The notes below the pieces were generated by a model. That model was not told where the DNA came from, made no database searches, and was given only the letters and a program-made list of their open reading frames with translations. A stretch of DNA of 64,000 bases from Ptiloglossa arizonensis (taxonomy: Eukaryota; Arthropoda; Insecta; Hymenoptera; Colletidae), in NCBI RefSeq assembly GCF_051014685.1, contig NW_027479453.1, positions 56,552 through 120,551 of the forward strand, given 5' to 3'. Shown here in pieces: positions 1 through 12,719 of this stretch. Numbering within the stretch: position 1 is the stretch's first letter; each line of letters begins with the position of its first letter. Made by a program: the position numbers and the translations under genes.

Positions 1-78
1 GGCCATTGTAGTTATTAGTTTCGAGTATCAGACTTGCGAAAATTTTGATAGTCTCTCAACCATTCCTTAATTTCAAAC

Positions 79-95
79 TCCCATATCTCGCGAAC
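79..95 (-). promoter_or_regulatory. CENP-B-box-like motif in satellite monomer (example)
   Basis: On the minus strand the motif reads GTTCGCGAGATATGGGA. Against the classical CENP-B box (NTTCGNNNNANNCGGGN) it matches eight of nine core positions, the exception being TGGG for CGGG. The same 17 bp is present in most of the 122 monomers because it lies in their best conserved part. Whether any protein binds it is unknown. The mismatch is at a core base, so this is a resemblance only. Confidence 0.3.
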
Positions 96-2122
96 GGATT
101 TACGAACTCGAGAAATTCCTGTTGCATCTGAAAGTGGATACTGGCCCGAATACAAAGGTATGTGTATTTTTCCCCTAGGCCTTGGTAGTTATTGGTTTCG
201 AGTATCAGACTTGCGAAAATTTTGATGGTTTCTCAACCATTCCTTAATTTCAAACTCCCATATCTCGCGAACGGATTGACGAACTCGAGAAATTCCTGTT
301 GCATCTGCAAGTAGGAACTCGCCCGATTACAACAGTGTGTGTACTTTTCCTCTAGGCCATTCCGGTTATTGGTTTCGAGTATCAGACCACCAAAAATTTT
401 GATGGTTTCTCAAGCATTCCTTAACTTCAAACTCCCATATCTCGCGAACGGATTGACGAACTCGAGAAATTCCAGTTGCATCTTAAAGTAGAAACTCGCC
501 CGATTACAAAGATATGTGTGTTTTTCACCTAGGCCTTTGTAGTTATTGGTTTCGAGTATCAGACTTGCGGAAATTTTGATGGTTTCTCAAGCATTCCTTA
601 AGTTCAAACTCCCATATCTCGCGAACGGATTGACGAACTCGAGAAATTCCTGTTGCATCTGAAAGTGGAAACTGGCCCGATTACAAAGGTATGTGTATTT
701 TCCCCCTAGGCCATTGTAGTTATTGGTTTCGAGTATCAGACTTGCGAAAATTTTGATAGTTTCTCAACCATTCCTTAATTTCAAACCCCAAATCTCGCGA
801 ACGGATGGACGAACTCGAGAAATTCCTGTTGCATCTGATAGTAGAAACTCGCCCGATTACAAAGATATGTGTGTTTTTCTCCTAGGCCGTTGTAGTTATC
901 GGTTTCGAATATCAGACTTGCGAAAATTTTGATGGTTTCTCAACCATTCCTTAGATTCAAACTCCCATATCTCGCGATCGGATTAACGAACTCGAGAAAT
1001 TCCAGTTGCATCTAAAAGTAGAAACTCGCCCGATTACAAGGATGTCAGTATTTTTCCCCTAGGCGTTTGTAGTTATTGGTTTCGAGTATCAGACTTCCGA
1101 AAATTTTGATGGTTTCTCAAACATTCCTTAACTTCAAACTCCCATATCTCGCGAACGGATTGACGAACTCGAGAAATTCCTGTTGCATCTGAAAGTGGAA
1201 ACTCGCCCGATTACAAAGGTATGTGTATTTTTCCCCTAGGCCTTTGTAGTTATTGGTTTCGAGTATCAGACTTGCGAAAATGTTGGTCGTTTCTCAACCA
1301 TTCCTTAATTTCAAACTCCCATATCTCACGAACGGATTGACGATCTCGAGAAATTCCTGTTGCATCTGAAAGCAGAAACTCGCCCGATTACAAAGGTGTG
1401 TGTACTTTTCGCCTAGGCCATTCCTGTTATTGGTTTCGAGTATCAGACAAGCGAATATTTTGATGGTTCCTCAATCAGTCCTTAACTTCAAACTCCCATA
1501 TCTCGCGAACGGATTGACGAACTCGAGAAATTTCTGTTGCATCTGAGGGTAGAAACTCGCCCGATTAGAAAGATATGTGTGTTTTCCCCTAGGCCTTTGT
1601 AGTTATTGGTTTCGTGTATCAGACTTGCGAAAATTTTGATGGTTTCTCAACCATTCCTTAACTTCAAACTCCCATGTCTCGCGAACGGAATGACGAACTC
1701 GAGAAATTCCTGTTGCATCTGAAAGTGGAAACTCCCCCGATTACAAAGGTATGTGCATTTTTCCACTAGGCCTTTGTAGCTATTGGTTTCGAGTATCAGA
1801 CTTGCGAAAATTTTGATGGTTTCTCAACCATTCCTTAACTTCAAACTCCATTATCTCGCGTACGGATTGACGAACTCGAGAAATTCCTGTTGCATCTGAG
1901 AGTAGAAACTCGCCCGATTACAAAGATATGTGTGTTTTTCCCCTAGGCCTTTGTAGTTATTGGTTTCGTGTATCCGACTTGCGAAAATTTTGATGGTTTC
2001 TCAACCATTCCTTAACTTCAAACTCCCATACCTCGCGAACGGATTGACGAACTCCAGAAATTCCTGCTGCATCTGAAAGTAGGCACTCGCCCGAATTGAA
2101 TGGTGTGTGTAATTTTGCCCTA

Positions 2123-2248
2123 GGCCATTCCAGTTATTCGTTTCTAGCATCAGAATTGCGAAAATTTCGATGGTTTCTCAACCATTCCTTAACTTCAAAC
2201 TCTCATTTCTCGCGAACGGATTGACGAGGTATGTGTATTTTCCCCCTA
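2123..2248. repeat. Truncated 126-bp satellite monomer
   Basis: This monomer lacks 51 bp. The sequence passes directly from GGATTGACGA (ending about 2,228) to GGTATGTGTATTTT, skipping the CTCGAG and CCCGATTACAA part. The exact start of the copied 2,248-bp block lies immediately after it. The junction is most simply an unequal, out-of-register recombination point that also set the HOR boundary. Confidence 0.85.
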
Positions 2249-3852
2249 GGCCATTGTAGTTATTAGTTTCGAGTATCAGACTTGCGAAAATTTTGATAGT
2301 CTCTCAACCATTCCTTAATTTCAAACTCCCATATCTCGCGAACGGATTTACGAACTCGAGAAATTCCTGTTGCATCTGAAAGTGGATACTGGCCCGAATA
2401 CAAAGGTATGTGTATTTTTCCCCTAGGCCTTGGTAGTTATTGGTTTCGAGTATCAGACTTGCGAAAATTTTGATGGTTTCTCAACCATTCCTTAATTTCA
2501 AACTCCCATATCTCGCGAACGGATTGACGAACTCGAGAAATTCCTGTTGCATCTGCAAGTAGGAACTCGCCCGATTACAACAGTGTGTGTACTTTTCCTC
2601 TAGGCCATTCCGGTTATTGGTTTCGAGTATCAGACCACCAAAAATTTTGATGGTTTCTCAAGCATTCCTTAACTTCAAACTCCCATATCTCGCGAACGGA
2701 TTGACGAACTCGAGAAATTCCAGTTGCATCTTAAAGTAGAAACTCGCCCGATTACAAAGATATGTGTGTTTTTCACCTAGGCCTTTGTAGTTATTGGTTT
2801 CGAGTATCAGACTTGCGGAAATTTTGATGGTTTCTCAAGCATTCCTTAAGTTCAAACTCCCATATCTCGCGAACGGATTGACGAACTCGAGAAATTCCTG
2901 TTGCATCTGAAAGTGGAAACTGGCCCGATTACAAAGGTATGTGTATTTTCCCCCTAGGCCATTGTAGTTATTGGTTTCGAGTATCAGACTTGCGAAAATT
3001 TTGATAGTTTCTCAACCATTCCTTAATTTCAAACCCCAAATCTCGCGAACGGATGGACGAACTCGAGAAATTCCTGTTGCATCTGATAGTAGAAACTCGC
3101 CCGATTACAAAGATATGTGTGTTTTTCTCCTAGGCCGTTGTAGTTATCGGTTTCGTGTATCAGACTTGCGAAAATTTTGATGGTTTCTCAATCATTCCTT
3201 AACTTCAAACTTCCATATCTCGCGAACGGATTGACGAACTCGAGAATTTCCTATTGCATCTGAAAGCAGAAACTTGCCCGATTACAACGGTATGTGTATT
3301 TTGCCACTAGGCCATTGTAGTTATCGGTTTCGTGTATCAGACTTGCGAAAATTTTGATGGTTTCTCAATCATTCCTTAACTTCAAACTTCCATATCTCGC
3401 GAACGGATTGACGAAATCGAGAACTTCCTATTGCATCTGAAAGCAGAAACTCGCCCGATTACATCGGTATGTGTATTTTTCCACTAGACCATTGTAGTTA
3501 TTGGTTTCGAGTATCAGACTTGCGAAAATTTTGATAGTTTCTCAACCATTCCTTAACTTCAAACTCCCATATCTCGCGTACGGATTGACGAACTCGAGAA
3601 ATTCCTGTTGCATCTGAGAGTAGAAACTGGCCCGATTACAAAGGTATGTGTATTTTCCCCCTAGGCCATTGTAGTTATTGGTTTCGAGTATCAGACTTGC
3701 GAAAATTTTGATAGTTTCTCAAGCGTTCCTTAAATTCAAACTCCCATTTCTCGCGAACGGATTGACGAACTCGAGAAATTCCTGTTGCATCTGAGAGTGG
3801 AAACCCGCCCGATTACAAAGGTATGTGCATTTTTCCCCTAGGCCTTGGTAGT

Positions 3853-5085
3853 TATTGGTTTCGAGTATCAGACTTGCGAAAATTTTGATGGTTTTTCAAC
3901 CATTCCTTAACTTCAAACTCCCATATCTCGCGAACGGATTGACGAACTCGATTATTTCCTGTTGCATCTGAAAGTAGAAAGTCGACCGATTACAATGGTG
4001 TGTGTACTTTTCCCCTAGGCCATTCCAGTTATTCGTTTCTAGCATCAGAATTGCGAAAATTTTCATGGTTTCTCAACCATTCCTTAGTTTCAAACTCCCA
4101 TATCTCACGAACGGATTGACGAACTCGAGAAATTCCTGTTGCATCTAAAAGCAGAAACTCGCCCGATTACTATGGGGTGGGTACTTTTCCCCTAGGCCAT
4201 AGTAGTTATTGGTTTCGAGTATCAGACTTGCGAAAATTGTGATGGTTTCTCAACGATTCCTTAACTTCAAACTTCCATATCTCGCGAACGGATTTACGAC
4301 ATCGAGAAATTCCTGTTACATCTGAAAGTAGGAACTTGCCCGATTACAACGGTGTGTGTACTTTTCCTCTAGGCCATTCCAGTTATTGGTTTCGACTATC
4401 AGACCACCGAAAATTTTGATGGTTTCTCAAGCATTCTTTAAGTTCAAACTCCCATATCTCGCGAACGGATTGACGAACACGAGAAATTTCTGTTGCATCT
4501 GAAAGTGGAAACTGGCCCGATTACAAAGGTATGTGTATTTCCCCCCTAGGCCATTGTAGTTATTGGTTTCGAGTATCAGACTTGCGAAAATTTTGATAGT
4601 TTCTCAACCATTCCTTAACTTCAAACTCCCATATCTCGCGTACGGATTGACGAACTCGAGAAATTCCTGTTGCATCTGAGAGTAGAAACTGGCCCGATTA
4701 CAAAGGTATGTGTATTTTCCCCCTAGGCCATTGTAGTTATTGGTTTCGAGTATCAGACTTGCGAAAATTTTGATAGTTTCTCAAGCGTTCCTTAAATTCA
4801 AACTCCCATTTCTCGCGAACGGATTGACGAACTCGAGAAATTCCTGTTGCATCTGAGAGTAGAAACTGGCCCGATTACAAAGGTATGTGTATTTTCCCCC
4901 TAGGCCATTGTAGTTATTGGTTTCGAGTATCAGACTTGCGAAAATTTTGATAGTTTCTCAAGCGTTCCTTAAATTCAAACTCCCATTTCTCGCGAACGGA
5001 TTGACGAACTCGAGAAATTCCTGTTGCATCTGAGAGTGGAAACCCGCCCGATTACAAAGGTATGTGCATTTTTCCCCTAGGCCTT
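3853..5085. repeat. 7-monomer block, copied 5,484 bp downstream
   Basis: This block recurs at about 9,337-10,569. Private variants match at a constant offset of 5,484 bp: CTCGATTATTTCC (about 3,947 and 9,431), TTACTATGGGGTGGGTAC (about 4,167 and 9,651) and GACGAACACGAGAAATTTC (about 4,471 and 9,955). The copies differ only at scattered bases by eye. The long spacing with other HORs between shows that duplications were nested, not simply successive. Confidence 0.8.
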
Positions 5086-8000
5086 GGTAGTTATTGGTTT
5101 CGAGTATCAGACTTGCGAAAATTTTGATGGTTTTTCAAACATTCCTTAATTTCAAACTCCCATATCTCGCGAACAGATTGACGAACTCGAGAAATTCCAG
5201 TTGCATCTTAAAGTAGAAACTCGCCCGATTACAAAGATATGTGTGTTTTTCACCTAGGCCTTTGTAGTTATTGGTTTCGAGTATCAGACTTGCGGAAATT
5301 TTGATGGTTTCTCAAGCATTCCTTAAGTTCAAACTCCCATATCTCGCGAACGGATTGACGAACTCGAGAAATTCCTGTTGCATCTGAAAGTGGAAACTGG
5401 CCCGATTACAAAGGTATGTGTATTTTCCCCCTAGGCCATTGTAGTTATTGGTTTCGAGTATCAGACTTGCGAAAATTTTGATAGTTTCTCAACCATTCCT
5501 TAATTTCAAACCCCAAATCTCGCGAACGGAAGGACGAACTCGAGAAATTCCTGTTGCATCTGATAGTAGAAACTCGCCCGATTACAAAGATATGTGTGTT
5601 TTTCCCCTAGGCCGTTGTAGTTATCGGTTTCGTGTATCAGACTTGCGAAAATTTTGATGGTTTCTCAATCATTCCTTAACTTCAAACTTCCATATCTCGC
5701 GAACGGATTGACGAACTCGAGAATTTCCTATTGCATCTGAAAGCAGAAACTCGCCCGATTACAACGGTATGTGTATTTTTCCACTAGGCCATTGTAGTTA
5801 TTGGTTTCGAGTATCAGACTTGCGAAAATTTTGATGGTTTCTCAACCATTCCTTAATTTCAAACTCCCATATCTCGCGAACGGATTGACGAAATCGAGAA
5901 TTTCCTATTGCATCTGAAAGCAGAAACTCGCCCGATTACATCGGTATGTGTATTTTTCCACTAGACCATTGTAGTTATTGGTTTCGAGTATCAGACTTGC
6001 GAAAATTTTGATAGTTTCTCAACCATTCCTTAACTTCAAACTCCCATATCTCGCGTACGGATTGACGAACTCGAGAAATTCCTGTTGCATCTGAGAGTAG
6101 AAACTGGCCCGATTACAAAGGTATGTGTATTTTCCCCCTAGGCCATTGTAGTTATTGGTTTCGAGTATCAGACTTGCGAAAATTTTGATAGTTTCTCAAG
6201 CGTTCCTTAAATTCAAACTCCCATTTCTCGCGAACGGATTGACGAACTCGAGAAATTCCTGTTGCATCTGAGAGTAGAAACTGGCCCGATTACAAAGGTA
6301 TGTGTATTTTCCCCCTAGGCCATTGTAGTTATTGGTTTCGAGTATCAGACTTGCGAAAATTTTGATAGTTTCTCAAGCGTTCCTTAAATTCAAACTCCCA
6401 TTTCTCGCGAACGGATTGACGAACTCGAGAAATTCCTGTTGCATCTGAGAGTGGAAACCCGCCCGATTACAAAGGTATGTGCATTTTTCCCCTAGGCCTT
6501 GGTAGTTATTGGTTTCGAGTATCAGACTTGCGAAAATTTTGATGGTTTTTCAAACATTCCTTAATTTCAAACTCCCATATCTCGCGAACAGATTGACGAA
6601 CTCGAGAAATTCCAGTTGCATCTTAAAGTAGAAACTCGCCCGATTACAAAGATATGTGTGTTTTTCACCTAGGCCTTTGTAGTTATTGGTTTCGAGTATC
6701 AGACTTGCGGAAATTTTGATGGTTTCTCAAGCATTCCTTAAGTTCAAACTCCCATATCTCGCGAACGGATTGACGAACTCGAGAAATTCCTGTTGCATCT
6801 GAAAGTGGAAACTGGCCCGATTACAAAGGTATGTGTATTTTCCCCCTAGGCCATTGTAGTTATTGGTTTCGAGTATCAGACTTGCGAAAATTTTGATGGT
6901 TTCTCAACCATTCCTTAACTTCAAACTCCCATATCTCGCGAACGGATTGACGAACTCGAGAAATTCCAGTTGCATCTTAAAGTAGAAACTCGCCCGATTA
7001 CAAAGATATGTGTGTTTTTCACATAGGCCTTTGTAGTTATCGGTTTCGAGTATCAGACTTGCGAAAATTTTGATAGTTTCTCAACCATTCCTTAATTTCA
7101 AACCCCAAATCTCGCGAACGGAAGGACGAACTCGAGAAATTCCTGTTGCATCTGATAGTAGAAACTCACCCGATTACAAAGATATGTGTGTTTTTCCCCT
7201 AGGCCGTTGTAGTTATCGGTTTCGTGTATCAGACTTGCGAAAATTTTGATGGTTTCTCAATCATTCCTTAACTTCAAACTTCCATATCTCGCGAACGGAT
7301 TGACGAACTCGAGAATTTCCTATTGCATCTGAAAGCAGAAACTCGCCCGATTACAACGGTATGTGTATTTTTCCACTAGGCCATTGTAGTTATTGGTTTC
7401 GAGTATCAGACTTGCGAAAATTTTGATGGTTTCTCAACCATTCCTTAATTTCAAACTCCCATATCTCGCGAACGGATTGACGAAATCGAGAATTTCCTAT
7501 TGCATCTGAAAGCAGAAACTCGCCCGATTACATCGGTATGTGTATTTTTCCACTAGACCATTGTAGTTATTGGTTTCGAGTATCAGACTTGCGAAAATTT
7601 TGATAGTTTCACAACCATTCCTTAACTTCAAACTCCCATATCTCGCGTACGGATTGACGAACTCGAGAAATTCCTGTTGCATCTGAGAGTAGAAACTGGC
7701 CCGATTACAAAGGTATGTGTATTTTCCCCCTAGGCCATTGTAGTTATTGGTTTCGAGTATCAGACTTGCGAAAATTTTGATAGTTTCTCAAGCGTTCCTT
7801 AAATTCAAACTCCCATTTCTCGCGAACGGATTGACGAACTCGAGAAATTCCTGTTGCATCTGAGAGTAGAAACTGGCCCGATTACAAAGGTATGTGTATT
7901 TTCCCCCTAGGCCATTGTAGTTATTGGTTTCGAGTATCAGACTTGCGAAAATTTTGATAGTTTCTCAAGCGTTCCTTAAATTCAAACTCCCATTTCTCGC

Positions 8001-9360
8001 GAACGGATTGACGAACTCGAGAAATTCCTGTTGCATCTGAGAGTGGAAACCCGCCCGATTACAAAGGTATGTGCATTTTTCCCCTAGGCCTTGGTAGTTA
8101 TTGGTTTCGAGTATCAGACTTGCGAAAATTTTGATGGTTTTTCAAACATTCCTTAATTTCAAACTCCCATATCTCGCGAACAGATTGACGAACTCGAGAA
8201 ATTCCAGTTGCATCTTAAAGTAGAAACTCGCCCGATTACAAAGATATGTGTGTTTTTCACCTAGGCCTTTGTAGTTATTGGTTTCGAGTATCAGACTTGC
8301 GGAAATTTTGATGGTTTCTCAAGCATTCCTTAAGTTCAAACTCCCATATCTCGCGAACGGATTGACGAACTCGAGAAATTCCTGTTGCATCTGAAAGTGG
8401 AAACTGGCCCGATTACAAAGGTATGTGTATTTTCCCCCTAGGCCATTGTAGTTATTGGTTTCGAGTATCAGACTTGCGAAAATTTTGATGGTTTCTCAAC
8501 CATTCCTTAACTTCAAACTCCCATATCTCGCGAACGGATTGACGAACTCGAGAAATTCCAGTTGCATCTTAAAGTAGAAACTCGCCCGATTACAAAGATA
8601 TGTGTGTTTTTCACATAGGCCTTTGTAGTTATCGGTTTCGAGTATCAGACTTGCGAAAATTTTGATAGTTTCTCAACCATTCCTTAATTTCAAACCCCAA
8701 ATCTCGCGAACGGAAGGACGAACTCGAGAAATTCCTGTTGCATCTGATAGTAGAAACTCACCCGATTACAAAGATATGTGTGTTTTTCCCCTAGGCCGTT
8801 GTAGTTATCGGTTTCGTGTATCAGACTTGCGAAAATTTTGATGGTTTCTCAATCATTCCTTAACTTCAAACTTCCATATCTCGCGAACGGATTGACGAAC
8901 TCGAGAATTTCCTATTGCATCTGAAAGCAGAAACTCGCCCGATTACAACGGTATGTGTATTTTTCCACTAGGCCATTGTAGTTATTGGTTTCGAGTATCA
9001 GACTTGCGAAAATTTTGATGGTTTCTCAACCATTCCTTAATTTCAAACTCCCATATCTCGCGAACGGATTGACGAAATCGAGAATTTCCTATTGCATCTG
9101 AAAGCAGAAACTCGCCCGATTACATCGGTATGTGTATTTTTCCACTAGACCATTGTAGTTATTGGTTTCGAGTATCAGACTTGCGAAAATTTTGATAGTT
9201 TCTCAACCATTCCTTAACTTCAAACTCCCATATCTCGCGTACGGATTGACGAACTCGAGAAATTCCTGTTGCATCTGAGAGTAGAAACTGGCCCGATTAC
9301 AAAGGTATGTGTATTTTCCCCCTAGGCCATTGTAGTTATTGGTTTCGAGTATCAGACTTG
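5036..9360. repeat. 8-monomer (1,415 bp) and 9-monomer (1,592 bp) HORs
   Basis: The marker GTGGAAACCCGCCCG occurs at 5,036, 6,451, 8,043 and 10,520, with spacings of 1,415, 1,592 and 2,477 bp (8, 9 and 14 monomers, each less one base). The 1,592-bp unit at 6,451-8,042 is followed by a near-identical copy from 8,043. For example TTTTCACATAGGCC recurs at 7,016 and 8,608, and one of few differences is TTTCACAACC at about 7,607. The 9-mer equals the 8-mer plus one inserted monomer, giving a clear order of events. Confidence 0.85.
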
Positions 9361-12300
9361 CGAAAATTTTGATGGTTTTTCAACCATTCCTTAACTTCAA
9401 ACTCCCATATCTCGCGAACGGATTGACGAACTCGATTATTTCCTGTTGCATCTGAAAGTAGAAAGTCGACCGATTACAATGGTGTGTGTACTTTTCCCCT
9501 AGGCCATTCCAGTTATTCGTTTCTAGCATCAGAATTGCGAAAATTTTCATGGTTTCTCAACCATTCCTTAGTTTCAAACTCCCATATCTCACGAACGGAT
9601 TGACGAACTCGAGAAATTCCTGTTGCATCTAAAAGCAGAAACTCGCCCGATTACTATGGGGTGGGTACTTTTCCCCTAGGCCATAGTAGTTATTGGTTTC
9701 GAGTATCAGACTTGCGAAAATTGTGATGGTTTCTCAACGATTCCTTAACTTCAAACTTCCATATCTCGCGAACGGATTTACGACATCGAGAAATTCCTGT
9801 TACATCTGAAAGTAGGAACTTGCCCGATTACAACGGTGTGTGTACTTTTCCTCTAGGCCATTCCAGTTATTGGTTTCGACTATCAGACCACCGAAAATTT
9901 TGATGGTTTCTCAAGCATTCCTTAAGTTCAAACTCCCATATCTCGCGAACGGATTGACGAACACGAGAAATTTCTGTTGCATCTGAAAGTGGAAACTGGC
10001 CCGATTACAAAGGTATGTGTATTTCCCCCCTAGGCCATTGTAGTTATTGGTTTCGAGTATCAGACTTGCGAAAATTTTGATAGTTTCTCAACCATTCCTT
10101 AACTTCAAACTCCCATATCTCGCGTACGGATTGACGAACTCGAGAAATTCCTGTTGCATCTGAGAGTAGAAACTGGCCCGATTACAAAGGTATGTGTATT
10201 TTCCCCCTAGGCCATTGTAGTTATTGGTTTCGAGTATCAGACTTGCGAAAATTTTGATAGTTTCTCAAGCGTTCCTTAAATTCAAACTCCCATTTCTCGC
10301 GAACGGATTGACGAACTCGAGAAATTCCTGTTGCATCTGAGAGTAGAAACTGGCCCGATAACAAAGGTATGTGTATTTTCCCCCTAGGCTATTGTAGTTA
10401 TTGGTTTCGAGTATCAGACTTGCGAAAATTTTGATAGTTTCTCAAGCGTTCCTTAAATTCAAACTCCCATTTCTCGCGAACGGATTGACGAACTCGAGAA
10501 ATTCCTGTTGCATCTGAGAGTGGAAACCCGCCCGATTACAAAGGTATGTGCATTTTTCCCCTAGGCCATTGTAGTTATTGGTTTCGAGTATCAGACTTGC
10601 GAAAATTTTGATGGTTTCTCAACCATTCCTTAACTTCAAACTCCCATATCTCGCGAACGGATTGACGAACTCGAGAAATTCCAGTTGCATCTTAAAGTAG
10701 AAACTCGCCCGATTACAAAGATATGTGTGTTTTTCACATAGGCCTTTGTAGTTATCGGTTTCGAGTATCAGACTTGCGAAAATTTTGATAGTTTCTCAAC
10801 CATTCCTTAATTTCAAACCCCAAATCTCGCGAACGGAAGGACGAACTCGAGAAATTCCTGTTGCATCTGATAGTAGAAACTCGCCCGATTACAAAGATAT
10901 GTGTGTTTTTCCCCTAGGCCGTTGTAGTTATCGGTTTCGTGTATCAGACTTGCGAAAATTTTGATGGTTTCTCAATCATTCCTTAACTTCTAACTTCCAT
11001 ATCTCGCGAACGGATTGACGAACTTGAGAATTTCCTATTGCATCTGAAAGCAGAAACTCGCCCGATTACAACGGTATGTGTATTTTTCCACTAGGCCATT
11101 GTAGTTATTGGTTTCGAGTATCAGACTTGCGAAAATTTTGATGGTTTCTTAACGATTCCTTAACTTCAAACTTCCATATCTCGCGAACGGATTTACGAAA
11201 TCGAGAATTTCCTGTTGCATCTGAAAGTGGAAACCCGCCCGATTACAAAGGTATGTGTATTTTTCCCCTAGGCCATTGTAGTTATTGGTTTCTAGCGTCA
11301 GAATTGCGAAAATTTTGATGGTTTCTCAACCATTCCTTAACTTCAAACTCCCATATCTCGCGAACGAATTGACGAACTCGAGAAATTCCTGTTGCATCTG
11401 AGAGTAGAAACTCGCCCGATTAGAAAGATATGTCTATTTTTCCCCTAGGCCTTGGTAGTTATTGGTTTCGAGTATCAGACTTGCGAAAATTTTGATGGTT
11501 TCTCAACCATTCCTTAATTTCAAACTCCCATATCTCGCGAACGGATTGACGAACTCGAGAAATTCCTGTTGCATCTGAAAGTAGAAACTCGCTCGATTAC
11601 AAAGATATGTGTGTTTTTCACCTAGGCTTTTGTAGTTATTGGTTTCGAGTATCAGACTTGCGAAAATTTTGATAGTTCCTCAACCATTCCGTAACTTCAA
11701 ACTCCCATATCTCGCGAACGGATTGACGAACTCGAGAAATTCCTGTTGCACCTGGAAGCAGAAACTCGCCCGATTACAATAGTGTGTGTACTTTTCCCCT
11801 AGGTCATTCCAGTTATTGGTTTCGAGTATCAGACTTGCGAAAATTTTGATGGTTGCTCAACCATTCCTTAAATTCAAACTCCCATATCTCGCGAACGGAT
11901 GGACGAACTCGAGAAATTCCTGTTGCATCTGAAAGTAGAAACTCGCCCGATTACAAAGATATGTGTGTTTTTCACCTAGGCTTTTGTAGTTATTGGTTTC
12001 GAGTATCAGACTTGCGAAAATTTTGATAGTTTCTCAACCATTCCTTAACTTCAAACTCCCATATCTCGCGAACGGAATGACGAACTCGAGAAATTCCTGT
12101 TGTATCTGAAAGTGGAAACTCGCCCGATTACAAAGGTGTGTGCATTTTTCCCCTAGGCCTTTGCAGTTATTGGTTTCGAGTATCAGACTTTCGAAAATTT
12201 TGATGGTTCCTCAAGCAATCCTTAACTTCAAACTCCCATATTTCGCGAACGGATTGACGAACTCGAGAAATTTCTGTTGCATCTGAAAGCAGAAACTCGC

Positions 12301-12719
12301 CCGATTACAACGGTATGTGTATTTTTGCGCTAGATCATAGTAGTTATTGGTTTCGAGTATCAGACTTGCGAAAATTTTGATGGTTTCTCAACCATTCCTT
12401 AACTTCAAACTCCCATATCTCGCGAACGGATTGACAAACTCCAGAAATTCCTGTTGCATCTGAAAGTAGACACTCGCCCGATTAGAATGGTGTGTGTACT
12501 TTTCCCCTATGTCATTCCAGTTATTCGTTTCTAGCATCAGAATTGCGAAACTTTCGATGGTTTCTCAACCATTCCATAACTTCAAACTCCCATATCTCGC
12601 GAACGGATTGGCGAACTCGAGAAATTCCTGTAGCATCTGAAAGTGGAAACTCGCCCGATTAGAAAGCTATGTGTATTTTTCCCCTAGGCCTTTGTAGCTA
12701 ATGGTTTCGAGTATCAGAA

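Larger units (their letters stand above)
1..3154. repeat. 13-monomer HOR of 2,248 bp, second copy partial
   Basis: The sequence from 1 to about 906 recurs at 2,249 to about 3,154 with no difference I could find by eye, including private variants such as GTCTCTCAACC at 52 and 2,300. The unit is 2,248 bp: twelve full monomers plus one shortened to 126 bp. After about 3,154 the second copy switches to a different monomer order (TTTCGTGTATC instead of TTTCGAATATC). The repeat is therefore a recent block duplication cut by a later recombination. Confidence 0.85.

Noticed and set aside
723..932. Short frames repeated throughout the 177-bp satellite (60-87 codons)
   Set aside because: They start at TTG or other non-ATG codons, are fixed by monomer sequence, and end wherever a variant creates a stop.
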